Shown: positions 34,359 to 42,688 of the stretch, piece by piece | How positions within the stretch are numbered: the stretch's first letter is position 1 | How the letters are laid out: the number at the start of each line of letters is the position of its first letter | Assembly: GCF_001458355.1 (NCBI RefSeq) | Contig: NZ_CYSA01000015.1 | Span: forward strand, 129,001 to 193,000 | DNA from: Thalassovita gelatinovora | GTDB lineage: Bacteria > Pseudomonadota > Alphaproteobacteria > Rhodobacterales > Rhodobacteraceae | DNA: 64,000 nt | Direction: 5' to 3' | The notes under the pieces: model-generated | Told to the model about the DNA's origin: nothing | Seen by the model: only the letters and a program-made list of their open reading frames with translations | Databases searched by the model: none | Position numbers and translations under genes: made by a program

Positions 34359-36602
34359 ATGACCGACGGGACCGAAAGCGAAAGCCGCAAACTGCTGCGC
34401 CGGCTGCGTAATGCGATGGCCGGCGACAGCGCCGGTCAGGCGCGGCTGGATGAAATCACCCATCTGATCGCCGATTCCATGGGCACCGAAGTGTGTTCGG
34501 TCTACCTGTTCCGCGATTCTGAAACGCTGGAACTTTGCGCCACCGAAGGTCTGAAACCCGAAGCCGTCCACCAAACCCGGATGCGCATGGGCGAAGGTCT
34601 GGTCGGTCGGGTCGCCAAAGCCGGGGCCGTGGTCAACGCCGCCGATGCGCCGTCGGCCAAGGGGTTCCGCTATATGCCGGAAACCGGCGAAGAACTCTAT
34701 TCCTCCTTCCTTGGCGTGCCGATCCAGCGGCTGGGCGAAAAACTGGGCGTGTTGGTGGTGCAGTCGAAACAGGCGCGCGAATTTTCCGCCGACGAAGTCT
34801 ATGCACTGGAAGTCGTCGCCATGGTTCTGGCCGAAATGACCGAACTGGGCGCCTTCACCGGCGAAGGGGCCGCCCTTTCGGCACGCCACCAGCAGCCGGT
34901 TCTGATCCGGGGCACCTCGGGACAGGAAGGTGCTGCCGAAGGTCATGTCTGGCTGCACGAACCGCGCGTGGTGGTGACCAACCCGATCGCCGAAGATCCG
35001 CATAAGGAACTCACCCGCCTGCACGAAGCGGTGGATACACTACGAATCAGCGTCGATCAGATGCTGGCCGGGGCATCCGGCGGAGATGCCGAACAGGTTC
35101 AGGTGCTTGAAGCCTACCGCATGTTCGCCAATTCCAAGGGCTGGATGCTGCGGATGCAAGAAGACATCAGCCGCGGGCTGTCTGCCGAAGCGGCGGTGGA
35201 AAAAGAACAATCAACCGCACGGGCGCGGTTAAGTCAGGTCAACGATGCCTATCTGCGCGACCGGCTGCACGATCTGGACGACCTGTCGAACCGGCTGTTG
35301 CGCATCCTGACCGGGCAAGGTTCCGATACCGGTGCGGAATTGCCACCCGATCCGATTCTGATCGCCCGCAATATCGGCCCGGCTGAACTGCTGGATTATG
35401 GCCGATCGCTGAAGGGGATCGTGCTGGAAGAAGGGTCGGTCGGATCGCATGCGGCCATCGTGGCGCGGGCGCTGGCAATTCCGTTGGTGATTCATGCCGG
35501 ACGGATCATCACCGAGGCGCTCAATGGCAACCATATCATGGTCGATGGCGATCAGGGCGTCGTGCATCTGCGCCCCGATGATACCGTCGTCGCCGCGTTT
35601 CGCGATAAAATCGCGATGCAGGCCAAGGCACAGGAACGCTACGCCTCGATCCGGGAAAAACCCGCCACCACCAAATGCGGCAAAACGATCTCTTTGTTGA
35701 TGAATGCCGGGTTGATGGCCGATCTGCCTTCCTTGCAGGATTCCGGTGCCGAAGGCGTCGGGCTGTTTCGCACCGAACTGCAATTCCTGGTGCGCAACAA
35801 GATGCCGAAACGGTCGGAACTGTCGGCGATCTATTCGCGGGTGCTGGACGCCGCCCAAGACAAGCGGGTGGTGTTTCGCACGCTCGATATCGGGTCGGAC
35901 AAGGTGCTGCCCTATATGAAGCCGAATGACGAACCCAACCCGGCGCTTGGCTGGCGTGCCATCCGGGTTGGTCTGGACAAGCCGGGTGTGCTGAGAATGC
36001 AGTTGCAGGCGTTGCTGCGGGCCTCCAAGGGTCGTCCGATGTCGATCATGTTCCCCTTTGTCGCGCAATATGAAGAATTCAAAGCCGCGAAATGGGAAAT
36101 GGAAAAGGCGCTGGAACGCGAACGCATTCTTGGTCATTCGGTCCCCGAACATCTTGAAGTCGGGGCGATGCTGGAAACGCCCTCACTGGCCTTTGCACCG
36201 GATCAATTCTATCAAGACGTCGATTTCCTGTCGATTGGCGGCAATGACCTGAAACAGTTCTTTTTTGCCGCCGACCGCGAAAATGAACGGGTGCGCCGAC
36301 GCTACGATACCCTGAATGTCAGTTTCTTGACATTCCTCGAAGGCATCGTGAAACGCTGCGCCGCGTCGAACACCGCGCTCAGCTTTTGCGGTGAAGATGC
36401 CGGTCGCCCGGTCGAAGCGGCCTGTCTGGCGGCAATGGGGATACGCAGCTTGTCGATGCGCCCGGCTTCTATCGGTCCGGTCAAGAACATCCTGCGCGGC
36501 ATCGATCTGGACGGGCTGCGCCAGGTGATCGAAACTGCCAGCCTGAACGGCGATCAGTCGGTACGCCCGGCAGTGATGGATTATCTGCGTAAACAGTCCT
36601 GA
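34359..36602 (+). CDS. ptsP: PTS-Ntr enzyme I (phosphoenolpyruvate-protein phosphotransferase)
   Basis: This 747-aa protein has an N-terminal GAF domain (about residues 20-160) and a full enzyme I module: an N-terminal HPr-binding helical part, the phosphohistidine domain with active-site His364 in GSVGSHAAI, and a C-terminal PEP-binding barrel (about 430-725, GVGLFRTELQFL and SIGGNDLKQFFFAADREN). It starts the nitrogen-related phosphotransfer chain to NPr and EIIA-Ntr, which controls potassium uptake and stress, not sugar import. The GAF domain is thought to sense glutamine or 2-oxoglutarate in relatives. The gene faces the P450 gene 5 bp from its stop. Confidence 0.95.
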   Translation: MTDGTESESRKLLRRLRNAMAGDSAGQARLDEITHLIADSMGTEVCSVYLFRDSETLELCATEGLKPEAVHQTRMRMGEGLVGRVAKAGAVVNAADAPSAKGFRYMPETGEELYSSFLGVPIQRLGEKLGVLVVQSKQAREFSADEVYALEVVAMVLAEMTELGAFTGEGAALSARHQQPVLIRGTSGQEGAAEGHVWLHEPRVVVTNPIAEDPHKELTRLHEAVDTLRISVDQMLAGASGGDAEQVQVLEAYRMFANSKGWMLRMQEDISRGLSAEAAVEKEQSTARARLSQVNDAYLRDRLHDLDDLSNRLLRILTGQGSDTGAELPPDPILIARNIGPAELLDYGRSLKGIVLEEGSVGSHAAIVARALAIPLVIHAGRIITEALNGNHIMVDGDQGVVHLRPDDTVVAAFRDKIAMQAKAQERYASIREKPATTKCGKTISLLMNAGLMADLPSLQDSGAEGVGLFRTELQFLVRNKMPKRSELSAIYSRVLDAAQDKRVVFRTLDIGSDKVLPYMKPNDEPNPALGWRAIRVGLDKPGVLRMQLQALLRASKGRPMSIMFPFVAQYEEFKAAKWEMEKALERERILGHSVPEHLEVGAMLETPSLAFAPDQFYQDVDFLSIGGNDLKQFFFAADRENERVRRRYDTLNVSFLTFLEGIVKRCAASNTALSFCGEDAGRPVEAACLAAMGIRSLSMRPASIGPVKNILRGIDLDGLRQVIETASLNGDQSVRPAVMDYLRKQS

Positions 36603-36606
36603 TCGA

Positions 36607-37767
36607 TTACCGCAACCGAACCGGCACCGATAGCGGCCCGCGGAAAGCCCAGCCGCCAAACGGTGCGTCGCCCACCAGCGCAATATCCGTGAAGCGCTCG
36701 AACAGCATCGGCAAAGCAACTTCGGCAATCAAACAGCGTGATGCCCAGGCCCCGGCACAGAAATGCGGCCCGGCACCAAAGGAAATCGCCGGGGCGATAT
36801 CCTGCGATGGGTCGAAAATATCGGGGCGGGCAAACACGGTTTCATCGCGGTTTCCCGACCCGAACATGAAAAACAGCCGATCCTCGGCCTTCAGCGCGAT
36901 CCCGTTCAGGTCATGATCCCGCGCAATGCGGCGCGGCGACATGCCGATCGGGCTGATCCAGCGGGCGTATTCTTCGAACACCTGCAACCAACTGATATCC
37001 CCCGCCCGCGCGGCCCGCAACCATTGCGGATGGGTCAACAGCGCCCAAGCGGCCCCGGCGATGGCGTCGCGTGGTTCGTTCTGACCACCCGAAATCGCCA
37101 GTTTCACATTGGCGCGCATCTGCGCCTCGTCCAGTCCCGCCTGCGTCTGAACCGCGATCAGGGATAGATCGGGATCGGAGCGCAGCGCCCCCATCCGTTC
37201 GCTGATATGGCGGTCGATCGAGGCGGTGCAATCGTCGCAATGGGCCGTTACCGCCGGGTCGCCCGCGTAATTGGAACAGCCATCGATCATGCCTTGGCTG
37301 ACCCGGTCCATTTCGCGCCAATCCATATTGGTCAGCCCGGTGATCGATTTCAGCGCCTCGGCGCTGACCTCCATCGCGAAATCCTTGACCAGATCGGCCC
37401 GATCCTGCCCCGCCAGACGATCCAACGCCCGCGCGGTGGCCGCTTCGAATTGGGCTTTCCAGACATTTTTCACCGTCTTCGGCGATACGGTGGGGAAAAT
37501 CGCGCGGCGTTCGTGCATGTGATCGTCGCCATCCTTGCGCATCATGTTCTGCCCCATCAGCACGGTCATCAGACCCTGCGGCTGATCCGACGAAAACACA
37601 TCGACGTTTTTTTCATTCACAAAGATGTCGTCGCGCCGGGTGATCAGCGTGGCCCCCAACTGTGGCACGAAACAAACCGGCGTTTGCGCCCGCATCCGCG
37701 CCAGATCCGGATAGGGGTCGGCCCAGAACGTGGCGGGATCGATATCGTAAACTGGTGCATTAGACAT
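36607..37767 (-). CDS. Cytochrome P450
   Basis: This 386-aa soluble P450 has the heme-ligand loop FGAGPHFCAG near residue 345 and the ExxR motif in FEEYARW. The I-helix reads AISGGQNEPRDAIAG in place of the usual AGxxT: the acid/alcohol pair that helps cleave O2 is altered, so oxygen activation may differ or the enzyme may have an unusual reaction. No ferredoxin or reductase gene is beside it. The substrate is unknown. The stop lies 5 bp from the stop of convergent ptsP. Confidence 0.88.
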   Translation of the reverse strand: MSNAPVYDIDPATFWADPYPDLARMRAQTPVCFVPQLGATLITRRDDIFVNEKNVDVFSSDQPQGLMTVLMGQNMMRKDGDDHMHERRAIFPTVSPKTVKNVWKAQFEAATARALDRLAGQDRADLVKDFAMEVSAEALKSITGLTNMDWREMDRVSQGMIDGCSNYAGDPAVTAHCDDCTASIDRHISERMGALRSDPDLSLIAVQTQAGLDEAQMRANVKLAISGGQNEPRDAIAGAAWALLTHPQWLRAARAGDISWLQVFEEYARWISPIGMSPRRIARDHDLNGIALKAEDRLFFMFGSGNRDETVFARPDIFDPSQDIAPAISFGAGPHFCAGAWASRCLIAEVALPMLFERFTDIALVGDAPFGGWAFRGPLSVPVRLR

Positions 37768-37846
37768 ACGGCTTCCTCCCAGCCGAAAGAGTGGAACAGG
37801 CGTTCGGCAAGGTCCAGCGTTTTGGCCCGCAATCGCCTTTGCAGCG

Positions 37847-38614
37847 CTAGCTTTCGGAAACGCGCGGGGTCACCCGCTGCCGCAGTTGATCCACCAGTTG
37901 ATCCTGCGCCGTGTCGGCTTCGATTGCCAAACGGCGCAGCCGGAAATGCACATGCGCCATGTCCTGATAATAGCTGGTATAGGCGTAATTCGTTGCCGCC
38001 CCCGCCATTGCCCCGAGAACCGGCACCGCCTGCGCTGCCAGTTTCTGCCCCAGAACATTGGCCAGACGCGGTGCGATCTTGGCGATCAAGGCTTGCAAGC
38101 TGGCACCGCGCAACGTCATCCGCGACGTCAGAAACGCCAGATCGGCCCCATCATCATGATCCAGCGGCCCGGCCGAGGCAAACACCCGGATACAATCGAA
38201 TTGCACGTTTTCCGCCGCCGGATCGAACCCCTGCTCTGCTGCCACGCCCTGGATCGACCGCAGCAGGATGGTGGTGGTGACCGGCAATTCGGCCATTGCC
38301 GAGGGCAGACCGCCAAACCCGCCCGCCGCGCCCATCGCGGTTGTCACGGTCGTGTTCAACCACCCCGGCTGATCTCCGATCACCCCGCGCGAACGATGCG
38401 CCGCCTTCATCGCCAGACCCAGCGCGGTTTCGGTCGCCCCGTCGAGATTGCCGCGAATGCTTTCGGGCAGCCGGTCCAGCAATTGATCGGCCTGACCGCC
38501 GATCATGTTCAGCACCTGAATACCCAAGCCCCCGGCCTTGCGATAGCGCAGGGCCAATTGGTCCAATTCCGCCTCTAAATCAACGATTTCTGTCGCAGCG
38601 TTTTCGATCAGCAT
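37847..38614 (-). CDS. EcsC family protein
   Basis: This 255-aa protein has an EcsC-family domain: GWLNTTVTTAMGAAGGFGGLPSAMAELPVTTTILLRSI, and AAQAVPVLGAMAGAATNYAYTSYY toward the C-terminus. Two hydrophobic patches suggest peripheral or integral membrane contact. Function is unknown for bacterial members; the family is named after a Bacillus protein near an ABC transporter. It follows the acetyltransferase gene on the same strand after 52 bp. Confidence 0.82.
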   Translation of the reverse strand: MLIENAATEIVDLEAELDQLALRYRKAGGLGIQVLNMIGGQADQLLDRLPESIRGNLDGATETALGLAMKAAHRSRGVIGDQPGWLNTTVTTAMGAAGGFGGLPSAMAELPVTTTILLRSIQGVAAEQGFDPAAENVQFDCIRVFASAGPLDHDDGADLAFLTSRMTLRGASLQALIAKIAPRLANVLGQKLAAQAVPVLGAMAGAATNYAYTSYYQDMAHVHFRLRRLAIEADTAQDQLVDQLRQRVTPRVSES

Positions 38615-38666
38615 GATTGAACCTTTTGTTCAGCCTAGCCTAAAAATGGCTATTCCGGCTGAGGTT

Positions 38667-39155
38667 TCAAGCGTCAATGCGGGTAACGTCACCACTCACG
38701 CCGTCCCATGCCCCCTCAGACACCGCATAGCCCAATACCCGGTCGGGGTTGGTCGGCGGCGGCATGATCACATTGTTCAGCCTGCTGAACCCGAACCGGG
38801 TGTAATAAGGCGCATCGCCCACCAGCATCACCCGGTCCCGACCTTCGGCCCGACCGCGTTCCAGCCCCGACTGGATCAGCAAACCGCCCAATCCTTCGCC
38901 CTGCCGTGTCGGATGCACCGCCACCGGTCCCAGCAACAGGGCGGGCTGTCCGCCCACCCGCACCGGCCAGAACCGGATCGCCCCCGCCAATATCCCATCC
39001 GCGTCGCGCGCAACCAGCGACATCGACCTGACCGGATCGACGCCATCGCGCAGACGATAGGACGACAACGCGGTTCGGCCGGGGGCAAAGCACAGGTCGT
39101 AAAGCGCCTCGACTTCCCACCAATCATCTGCTGTTTCAGGGTTCAGCGTATACAA
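38667..39155 (-). CDS. GNAT-family N-acetyltransferase
   Basis: This 162-aa acetyltransferase carries the acetyl-CoA loop VAVHPTRQGEGLGGLLIQ and the C-terminal APYYTRFGFSRLNN segment of the YhbS-like GNAT branch. The start codon is uncertain: I place it at a TTG at 39155, because GAGGCGG lies just upstream and the product MYTLNPETADDWWEVEALYD fits; a GTG at 39206 would add 17 residues. It is divergent from the flavin reductase gene, with both starts inside a 115-bp gap. Confidence 0.75.
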   Translation of the reverse strand: MYTLNPETADDWWEVEALYDLCFAPGRTALSSYRLRDGVDPVRSMSLVARDADGILAGAIRFWPVRVGGQPALLLGPVAVHPTRQGEGLGGLLIQSGLERGRAEGRDRVMLVGDAPYYTRFGFSRLNNVIMPPPTNPDRVLGYAVSEGAWDGVSGDVTRIDA

Positions 39156-39269
39156 AGCCGCCTCGATATTGCCTATTGGGATTTGACTTTCGGGTGGAAA
39201 CGCCACTAGCACGGCGCTAGGCCTGACACAAACCACAAAGGGCAGTCGCAGACAGGAGGCGAAGGGCAG

Positions 39270-39881
39270 TTGTTTTACGAACCCAAAGACGGACATGGAT
39301 TGCCGCACAATCCCTTCAACGCCATCGTCACGCCGCGACCGATCGGCTGGATTTCCAGCCGCAGCGCGGACGGCCATGACAATCTGGCGCCCTATTCCTT
39401 TTTCAACGCGATTGCCTATGTGCCGCCGCAGGTGATGTTCTGTTCGACCGGCACCAAGCCGGATCAGGATGGCACCAAGGACAGCGTCGCCAATATCCGC
39501 GAAACCGGCGTGTTCGCGGTGAATGTGGTGTCTTACGCCCTGCGCGATGCGATGAATGCCAGTTCCGCTTCGTTGGCCGCTGTGGATGATGAATTCGCCC
39601 ATGCCGGGCTAACCAAGGCCGACTGCAACACCATCCCGTGTTCTTATGTGGTCGACGCCCCGGCGGTGCTGGAATGCAAATTGCGCCAGATTATTGAACT
39701 GGACGGCGAAGCCAACCGGATGGTGATCGGCGAAGTGACCGGCATACATATGCGCGACGATTGCCTGAAAGACGGTGTTTTCGACGTCACCACGTTTCAG
39801 CCGCTGGCGCGGTTGGGGTATCGGGATTATTCCGTCGTCAAAGACCTGTTTGCCCTGTCGCGCCCCGACGACAACGGCTGA
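39270..39881 (+). CDS. Flavin reductase family protein
   Basis: This 203-aa FMN-binding split-barrel protein begins MFYEPKDGHGLPHNPFNAIV and has the flavin-contacting PRPIGWISSRSADGHDNLAPYSFFNA block. Members either supply reduced flavin or are stand-alone oxidoreductases; which applies here is unclear. The start is a TTG at 39270 with AGGAGG about 10 bases upstream; no ATG fits in frame. The mtnP gene follows on the same strand after 65 bp. Confidence 0.83.
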   Translation: MFYEPKDGHGLPHNPFNAIVTPRPIGWISSRSADGHDNLAPYSFFNAIAYVPPQVMFCSTGTKPDQDGTKDSVANIRETGVFAVNVVSYALRDAMNASSASLAAVDDEFAHAGLTKADCNTIPCSYVVDAPAVLECKLRQIIELDGEANRMVIGEVTGIHMRDDCLKDGVFDVTTFQPLARLGYRDYSVVKDLFALSRPDDNG

Positions 39882-39946
39882 GATGACTTGTCCCCGCGCT
39901 GTGGGTGCGTAATCTGGCACCGCCACAACAGGAGAAGTCAGGAACC

Positions 39947-40816
39947 ATGAACACTTATATCGGCGTCATCGGCGGATCAGGTATCTATGATATCGAAGGA
40001 TTGGAAAACGCCGAATGGGTCAGCGTGTCCGGCCCTTGGGGGGCCCCGTCGGATCAGATCCTGACCGGCAACCTTGACGGCGTGAACATGGCGTTCCTGC
40101 CCCGCCACGGCCGCGGCCATGTCCATTCGCCTTCCACCGTGCCCTACCGCGCCAATATCGACGCACTGAAACGGCTGGGCGTGACGGACGTGATCAGCGT
40201 GTCGGCCTGTGGGTCGTTTCGCGAAGACAGGGCGCCGGGCGATTTCGTGATCGTGGATCAATTCATCGACCGCACCTTCGCGCGCGACAAAAGCTTCTTC
40301 GGCGCGGGATGCGTCGCCCATGTCAGCGTCGCCCACCCGACCTGCCCGCGCCTGTCCGACGCCTGTTATACCGCCGCCAAGGACGCCGGGATCACCGTGC
40401 ATAAGGGCGGCACCTATCTGGCGATGGAGGGACCGCAGTTTTCGTCGCTGGCGGAATCGAAGCTGTACCGGGAAAACTGGGGCTGTGACGTGATCGGCAT
40501 GACCAACATGCCCGAAGCGAAATTGGCCCGCGAAGCCGAACTTTGCTATGCCTCTGTTGCAATGATCACCGATTACGACAGCTGGCACCCGCATCATGGC
40601 GAAGTCGATATTTCCGACATCATCGCCACCCTGACCGGCAATGCCGACAAGGGCCGGGATCTGGTCAAACGGCTGCCGGTGCTGCTGGGTACGGATCGTG
40701 CCCCTTGCCCGCACGGCTGCGATCGGGCGCTCGATTACGCCATCCTGACCGCGCCAGACGCGCGCGACCCGGCGATGGTCGCGAAACTGGATGCGGTGGC
40801 GGGTCGGGTGTTGTAA
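39947..40816 (+). CDS. mtnP: S-methyl-5'-thioadenosine phosphorylase
   Basis: This 289-aa PNP/UDP-phosphorylase-fold enzyme splits methylthioadenosine, the by-product of polyamine and quorum-signal synthesis, into adenine and methylthioribose-1-phosphate. Features are GGSGIYDI at the N-terminus, LPRHGRGHVHSP, EGPQFSSLAESKLYR and MTNMPEAKLAREAELCYA. GGAGAAGTCAGGA lies upstream of the ATG at 39947; the upstream extension to 39905 is not needed. apt, which recaptures the adenine, lies 525 bp downstream in the same direction. Confidence 0.94.
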   Translation: MNTYIGVIGGSGIYDIEGLENAEWVSVSGPWGAPSDQILTGNLDGVNMAFLPRHGRGHVHSPSTVPYRANIDALKRLGVTDVISVSACGSFREDRAPGDFVIVDQFIDRTFARDKSFFGAGCVAHVSVAHPTCPRLSDACYTAAKDAGITVHKGGTYLAMEGPQFSSLAESKLYRENWGCDVIGMTNMPEAKLAREAELCYASVAMITDYDSWHPHHGEVDISDIIATLTGNADKGRDLVKRLPVLLGTDRAPCPHGCDRALDYAILTAPDARDPAMVAKLDAVAGRVL

Positions 40817-40837
40817 CCGGCCCCTGATCCGGGCGTC

Positions 40838-41008
40838 TTATTCGCGATGTTCGCTCATGAAGTGCCGGATAAACCGGCGGATTTCACGCGCGGCGCTGGT
40901 ATCCATCTCCTTGCACAATTCGACAAAGTCGTCCCGTTCGTCCTTATCCAGACGCAAAACCAACTGACTGTCTTTCTTGCTGGATTTCTTTGCATCTTTC
41001 TTCGGCAC
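40838..41008 (-). CDS. Small ribbon-helix-helix-like protein
   Basis: This 56-aa basic protein runs MPKKDAKKSSKKDSQLVLRL then DKDERDDFVELCKEMDTSA and AAREIRRFIRHFMSEHRE, the strand-helix-helix pattern of CopG/Arc-type DNA-binding proteins. The start is a GTG at 41008 with GAGGATC upstream; a longer frame to 41203 covers the intergenic palindromes and is not convincing. Two overlapping palindromes 34-50 bp upstream look like its operator. It faces mtnP tail to tail. Confidence 0.72.
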   Translation of the reverse strand: MPKKDAKKSSKKDSQLVLRLDKDERDDFVELCKEMDTSAAREIRRFIRHFMSEHRE

Positions 41009-41041
41009 GCGTGATCCTCGTTCGTGCTTGAAATTTTCGCA

Positions 41042-41058
41042 TATACACTGTATATACA
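41042..41058. promoter_or_regulatory. Overlapping palindromes between rhh gene and the 37-aa gene
   Basis: TATACA-C-TGTATA (41042-41054) overlaps the perfect palindrome TGTATATACA (41049-41058) in a very AT-rich stretch that also supplies promoter-like hexamers for both directions. Ribbon-helix-helix repressors bind tandem short palindromes like this. Autoregulation is inferred. Confidence 0.5.
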
Positions 41059-41120
41059 TAATACAGCAACTCGCTGCACAAATACTAATTGCGGCATTAC
41101 AGGCGAAAAGGAAAGATAAA

Positions 41121-41234
41121 ATGAACCTTCTTTCAGCAAAAAGCATGCTTGTGCGCGACCGCATGGATTGGCGCAAACCGCATGTCCCTTGGTTGTCGAA
41201 CAAATTCTACCGGTTTTTCTCGAATGACCGCTGA
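41121..41234 (+). CDS. 37-aa basic protein of unknown function
   Basis: This 37-residue frame encodes MNLLSAKSMLVRDRMDWRKP then HVPWLSNKFYRFFSNDR, rich in Arg/Lys and aromatic residues. It has AAAGGAAAG upstream, an AT-rich promoter region with palindromes further up, and a perfect terminator 12 bp past the stop, so the unit has every sign of a real gene. I do not recognise the family. It is divergent from the ribbon-helix-helix gene, suggesting control by it. Confidence 0.65.
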   Translation: MNLLSAKSMLVRDRMDWRKPHVPWLSNKFYRFFSNDR

Positions 41235-41245
41235 ATAGGCATCGC

Positions 41246-41268
41246 CGCCGCCCTTCGGGGCGGCGTTT
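41246..41268 (+). terminator. Rho-independent terminator after the 37-aa gene
   Basis: CGCCGCCC and GGGCGGCG form an 8-bp stem with a TTCG tetraloop, followed by TTTAT. Confidence 0.85.
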
Positions 41269-41341
41269 ATCTATCTGGCCCTTGAAACCCTGATCCAGCC
41301 TTGCGAAACCTGCAGGGAAATCCGTTTCAAGGAAGAACGCC

Positions 41342-41884
41342 ATGGGTCAGGCCCCCAAAACCGTCAAAGATTACATTCGCACCATCGTTGATTTCCCGCA
41401 TGAAGGGATCATGTTCCGCGATGTCACCACGCTTTTCGCCGATCCGCGCGGGTTCCGCATGTGCGTCGACCAATTGCTGCATCCCTATACCGGACAGCGC
41501 ATCGACAAGGTGGTCGGGTTGGAAGCGCGCGGTTTCATCCTTGGCGGCGCGGTGGCGCATCAGCTGGGCACCGGTTTTGTGCCGATCCGCAAGAAAGGCA
41601 AGCTGCCCCACACCACGATCAGCCAAGAATACCAGTTGGAATATGGCGAAGCGATCGTTGAAATCCACGATGACGCGATCGAGCCGGGGGAAACCATCCT
41701 TCTGGTCGATGACCTGCTGGCCACCGGTGGCACCGCCGAGGCCGGGATCAAGCTGATCGAACGGCTGGGTGGTCAGATCGTCGGCTGCGCCTTTGTTGTC
41801 GATCTGCCCGAACTGGGGGGGCGCGACCGGCTGCAGGGGCTGGGCTTCGACATTCATGCGCTATGCGCGTTCGACGGGCTGTAA
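41342..41884 (+). CDS. apt: Adenine phosphoribosyltransferase
   Basis: This 180-aa type I PRTase converts adenine and PRPP to AMP. The PRPP loop [13 protein letters not shown] (residues about 119-131) is intact, as are [14 protein letters not shown] and the KKGKLPHTT flexible loop region. It works with mtnP upstream to salvage adenine from methylthioadenosine. AGGAAGAACGCC precedes the ATG. A hairpin CCGGTT/AACCGG (41901-41906/41911-41916) lies after the stop but lacks a T-run. Confidence 0.96.
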   Translation: MGQAPKTVKDYIRTIVDFPHEGIMFRDVTTLFADPRGFRMCVDQLLHPYTGQRIDKVVGLEARGFILGGAVAHQLGTGFVPIRKKGKLPHTTISQEYQLEYGEAIVEIHDDAIEPGETILLVDDLLATGGTAEAGIKLIERLGGQIVGCAFVVDLPELGGRDRLQGLGFDIHALCAFDGL

Positions 41885-41989
41885 TGCCTCCATGGTCTTT
41901 CCGGTTGAAAAACCGGCCACAACAGGCAAGAAAGCAAAGCGCGTCATAGTCATGCGCCCTTTGTCTTCGTCGATGACCAGAAAGAACCG

Positions 41990-42688
41990 ATGCGCCGATT
42001 GATATTCCCTTTGTTCTTTGGATTGCTTGGGGCTGCCGTGCTGATCGCATTGGGCAGTTGGCAGGTCCAGCGGCTGCATTGGAAACAGGGTGTTCTGGCC
42101 GAAATCGAAGCCCGTATTCACGCCGATCCGGTCGCCCTGCCCGCCGACCCCGATCCGGTCCGGGACCGGTTCCTGCCGGTCACGGTCACCGGCACGATAA
42201 CCCCGCCGACGCTACGGGTGCTGGTCAGCCAGAAAACCGTCGGGGCCGGCTATCGGCTGATCGACGCGCTGGAAACCGCACAAGGCCGCCGCATCCTGGT
42301 GGATCGCGGCTTTGTTGGGCTGGAAATCGACCCCTCCGCCCCCCCTGCTGGCGTTGTCACCGTCACCGGCAATCTGCACTGGCCCGATGAACGCGACGGC
42401 TTCACCCCGGAAAATGACCGCGCCGCGAATATCTGGTTCGCCCGCGACCTCGGGATCATGGCGCAAGACCTGAACACCGAACCGGTTCTGCTGATCGCGC
42501 GCAACACGTCGTTCGACGATGCACCGGTATCGCCGCTGCCGGTCGGCACCGACGGCATCCCTAACGATCATTTCGAATATGCCGTTACATGGTATGGGCT
42601 AGCCGCCGTTTGGTTGGCGATGCTTGGCCTGTTCCTGTGGCGCATCTATAAATCTACACGCAACCCGCACGAAGGGACCAAGCCGTGA
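41990..42688 (+). CDS. SURF1 family cytochrome oxidase assembly protein
   Basis: This 232-aa membrane protein has the SURF1 layout: an N-terminal helix (residues 5-22), a periplasmic domain with GSWQVQRLHWK and GYRLIDAL...RRILVDRGFVG, and a C-terminal helix (about 197-217). SURF1 helps insert heme a into subunit I of aa3 oxidase. It overlaps thrC by 4 bp (GTGA), and its normal partner ctaE is 6.4 kb away on the opposite strand, which is not the usual arrangement. Confidence 0.88.
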   Translation: MRRLIFPLFFGLLGAAVLIALGSWQVQRLHWKQGVLAEIEARIHADPVALPADPDPVRDRFLPVTVTGTITPPTLRVLVSQKTVGAGYRLIDALETAQGRRILVDRGFVGLEIDPSAPPAGVVTVTGNLHWPDERDGFTPENDRAANIWFARDLGIMAQDLNTEPVLLIARNTSFDDAPVSPLPVGTDGIPNDHFEYAVTWYGLAAVWLAMLGLFLWRIYKSTRNPHEGTKP

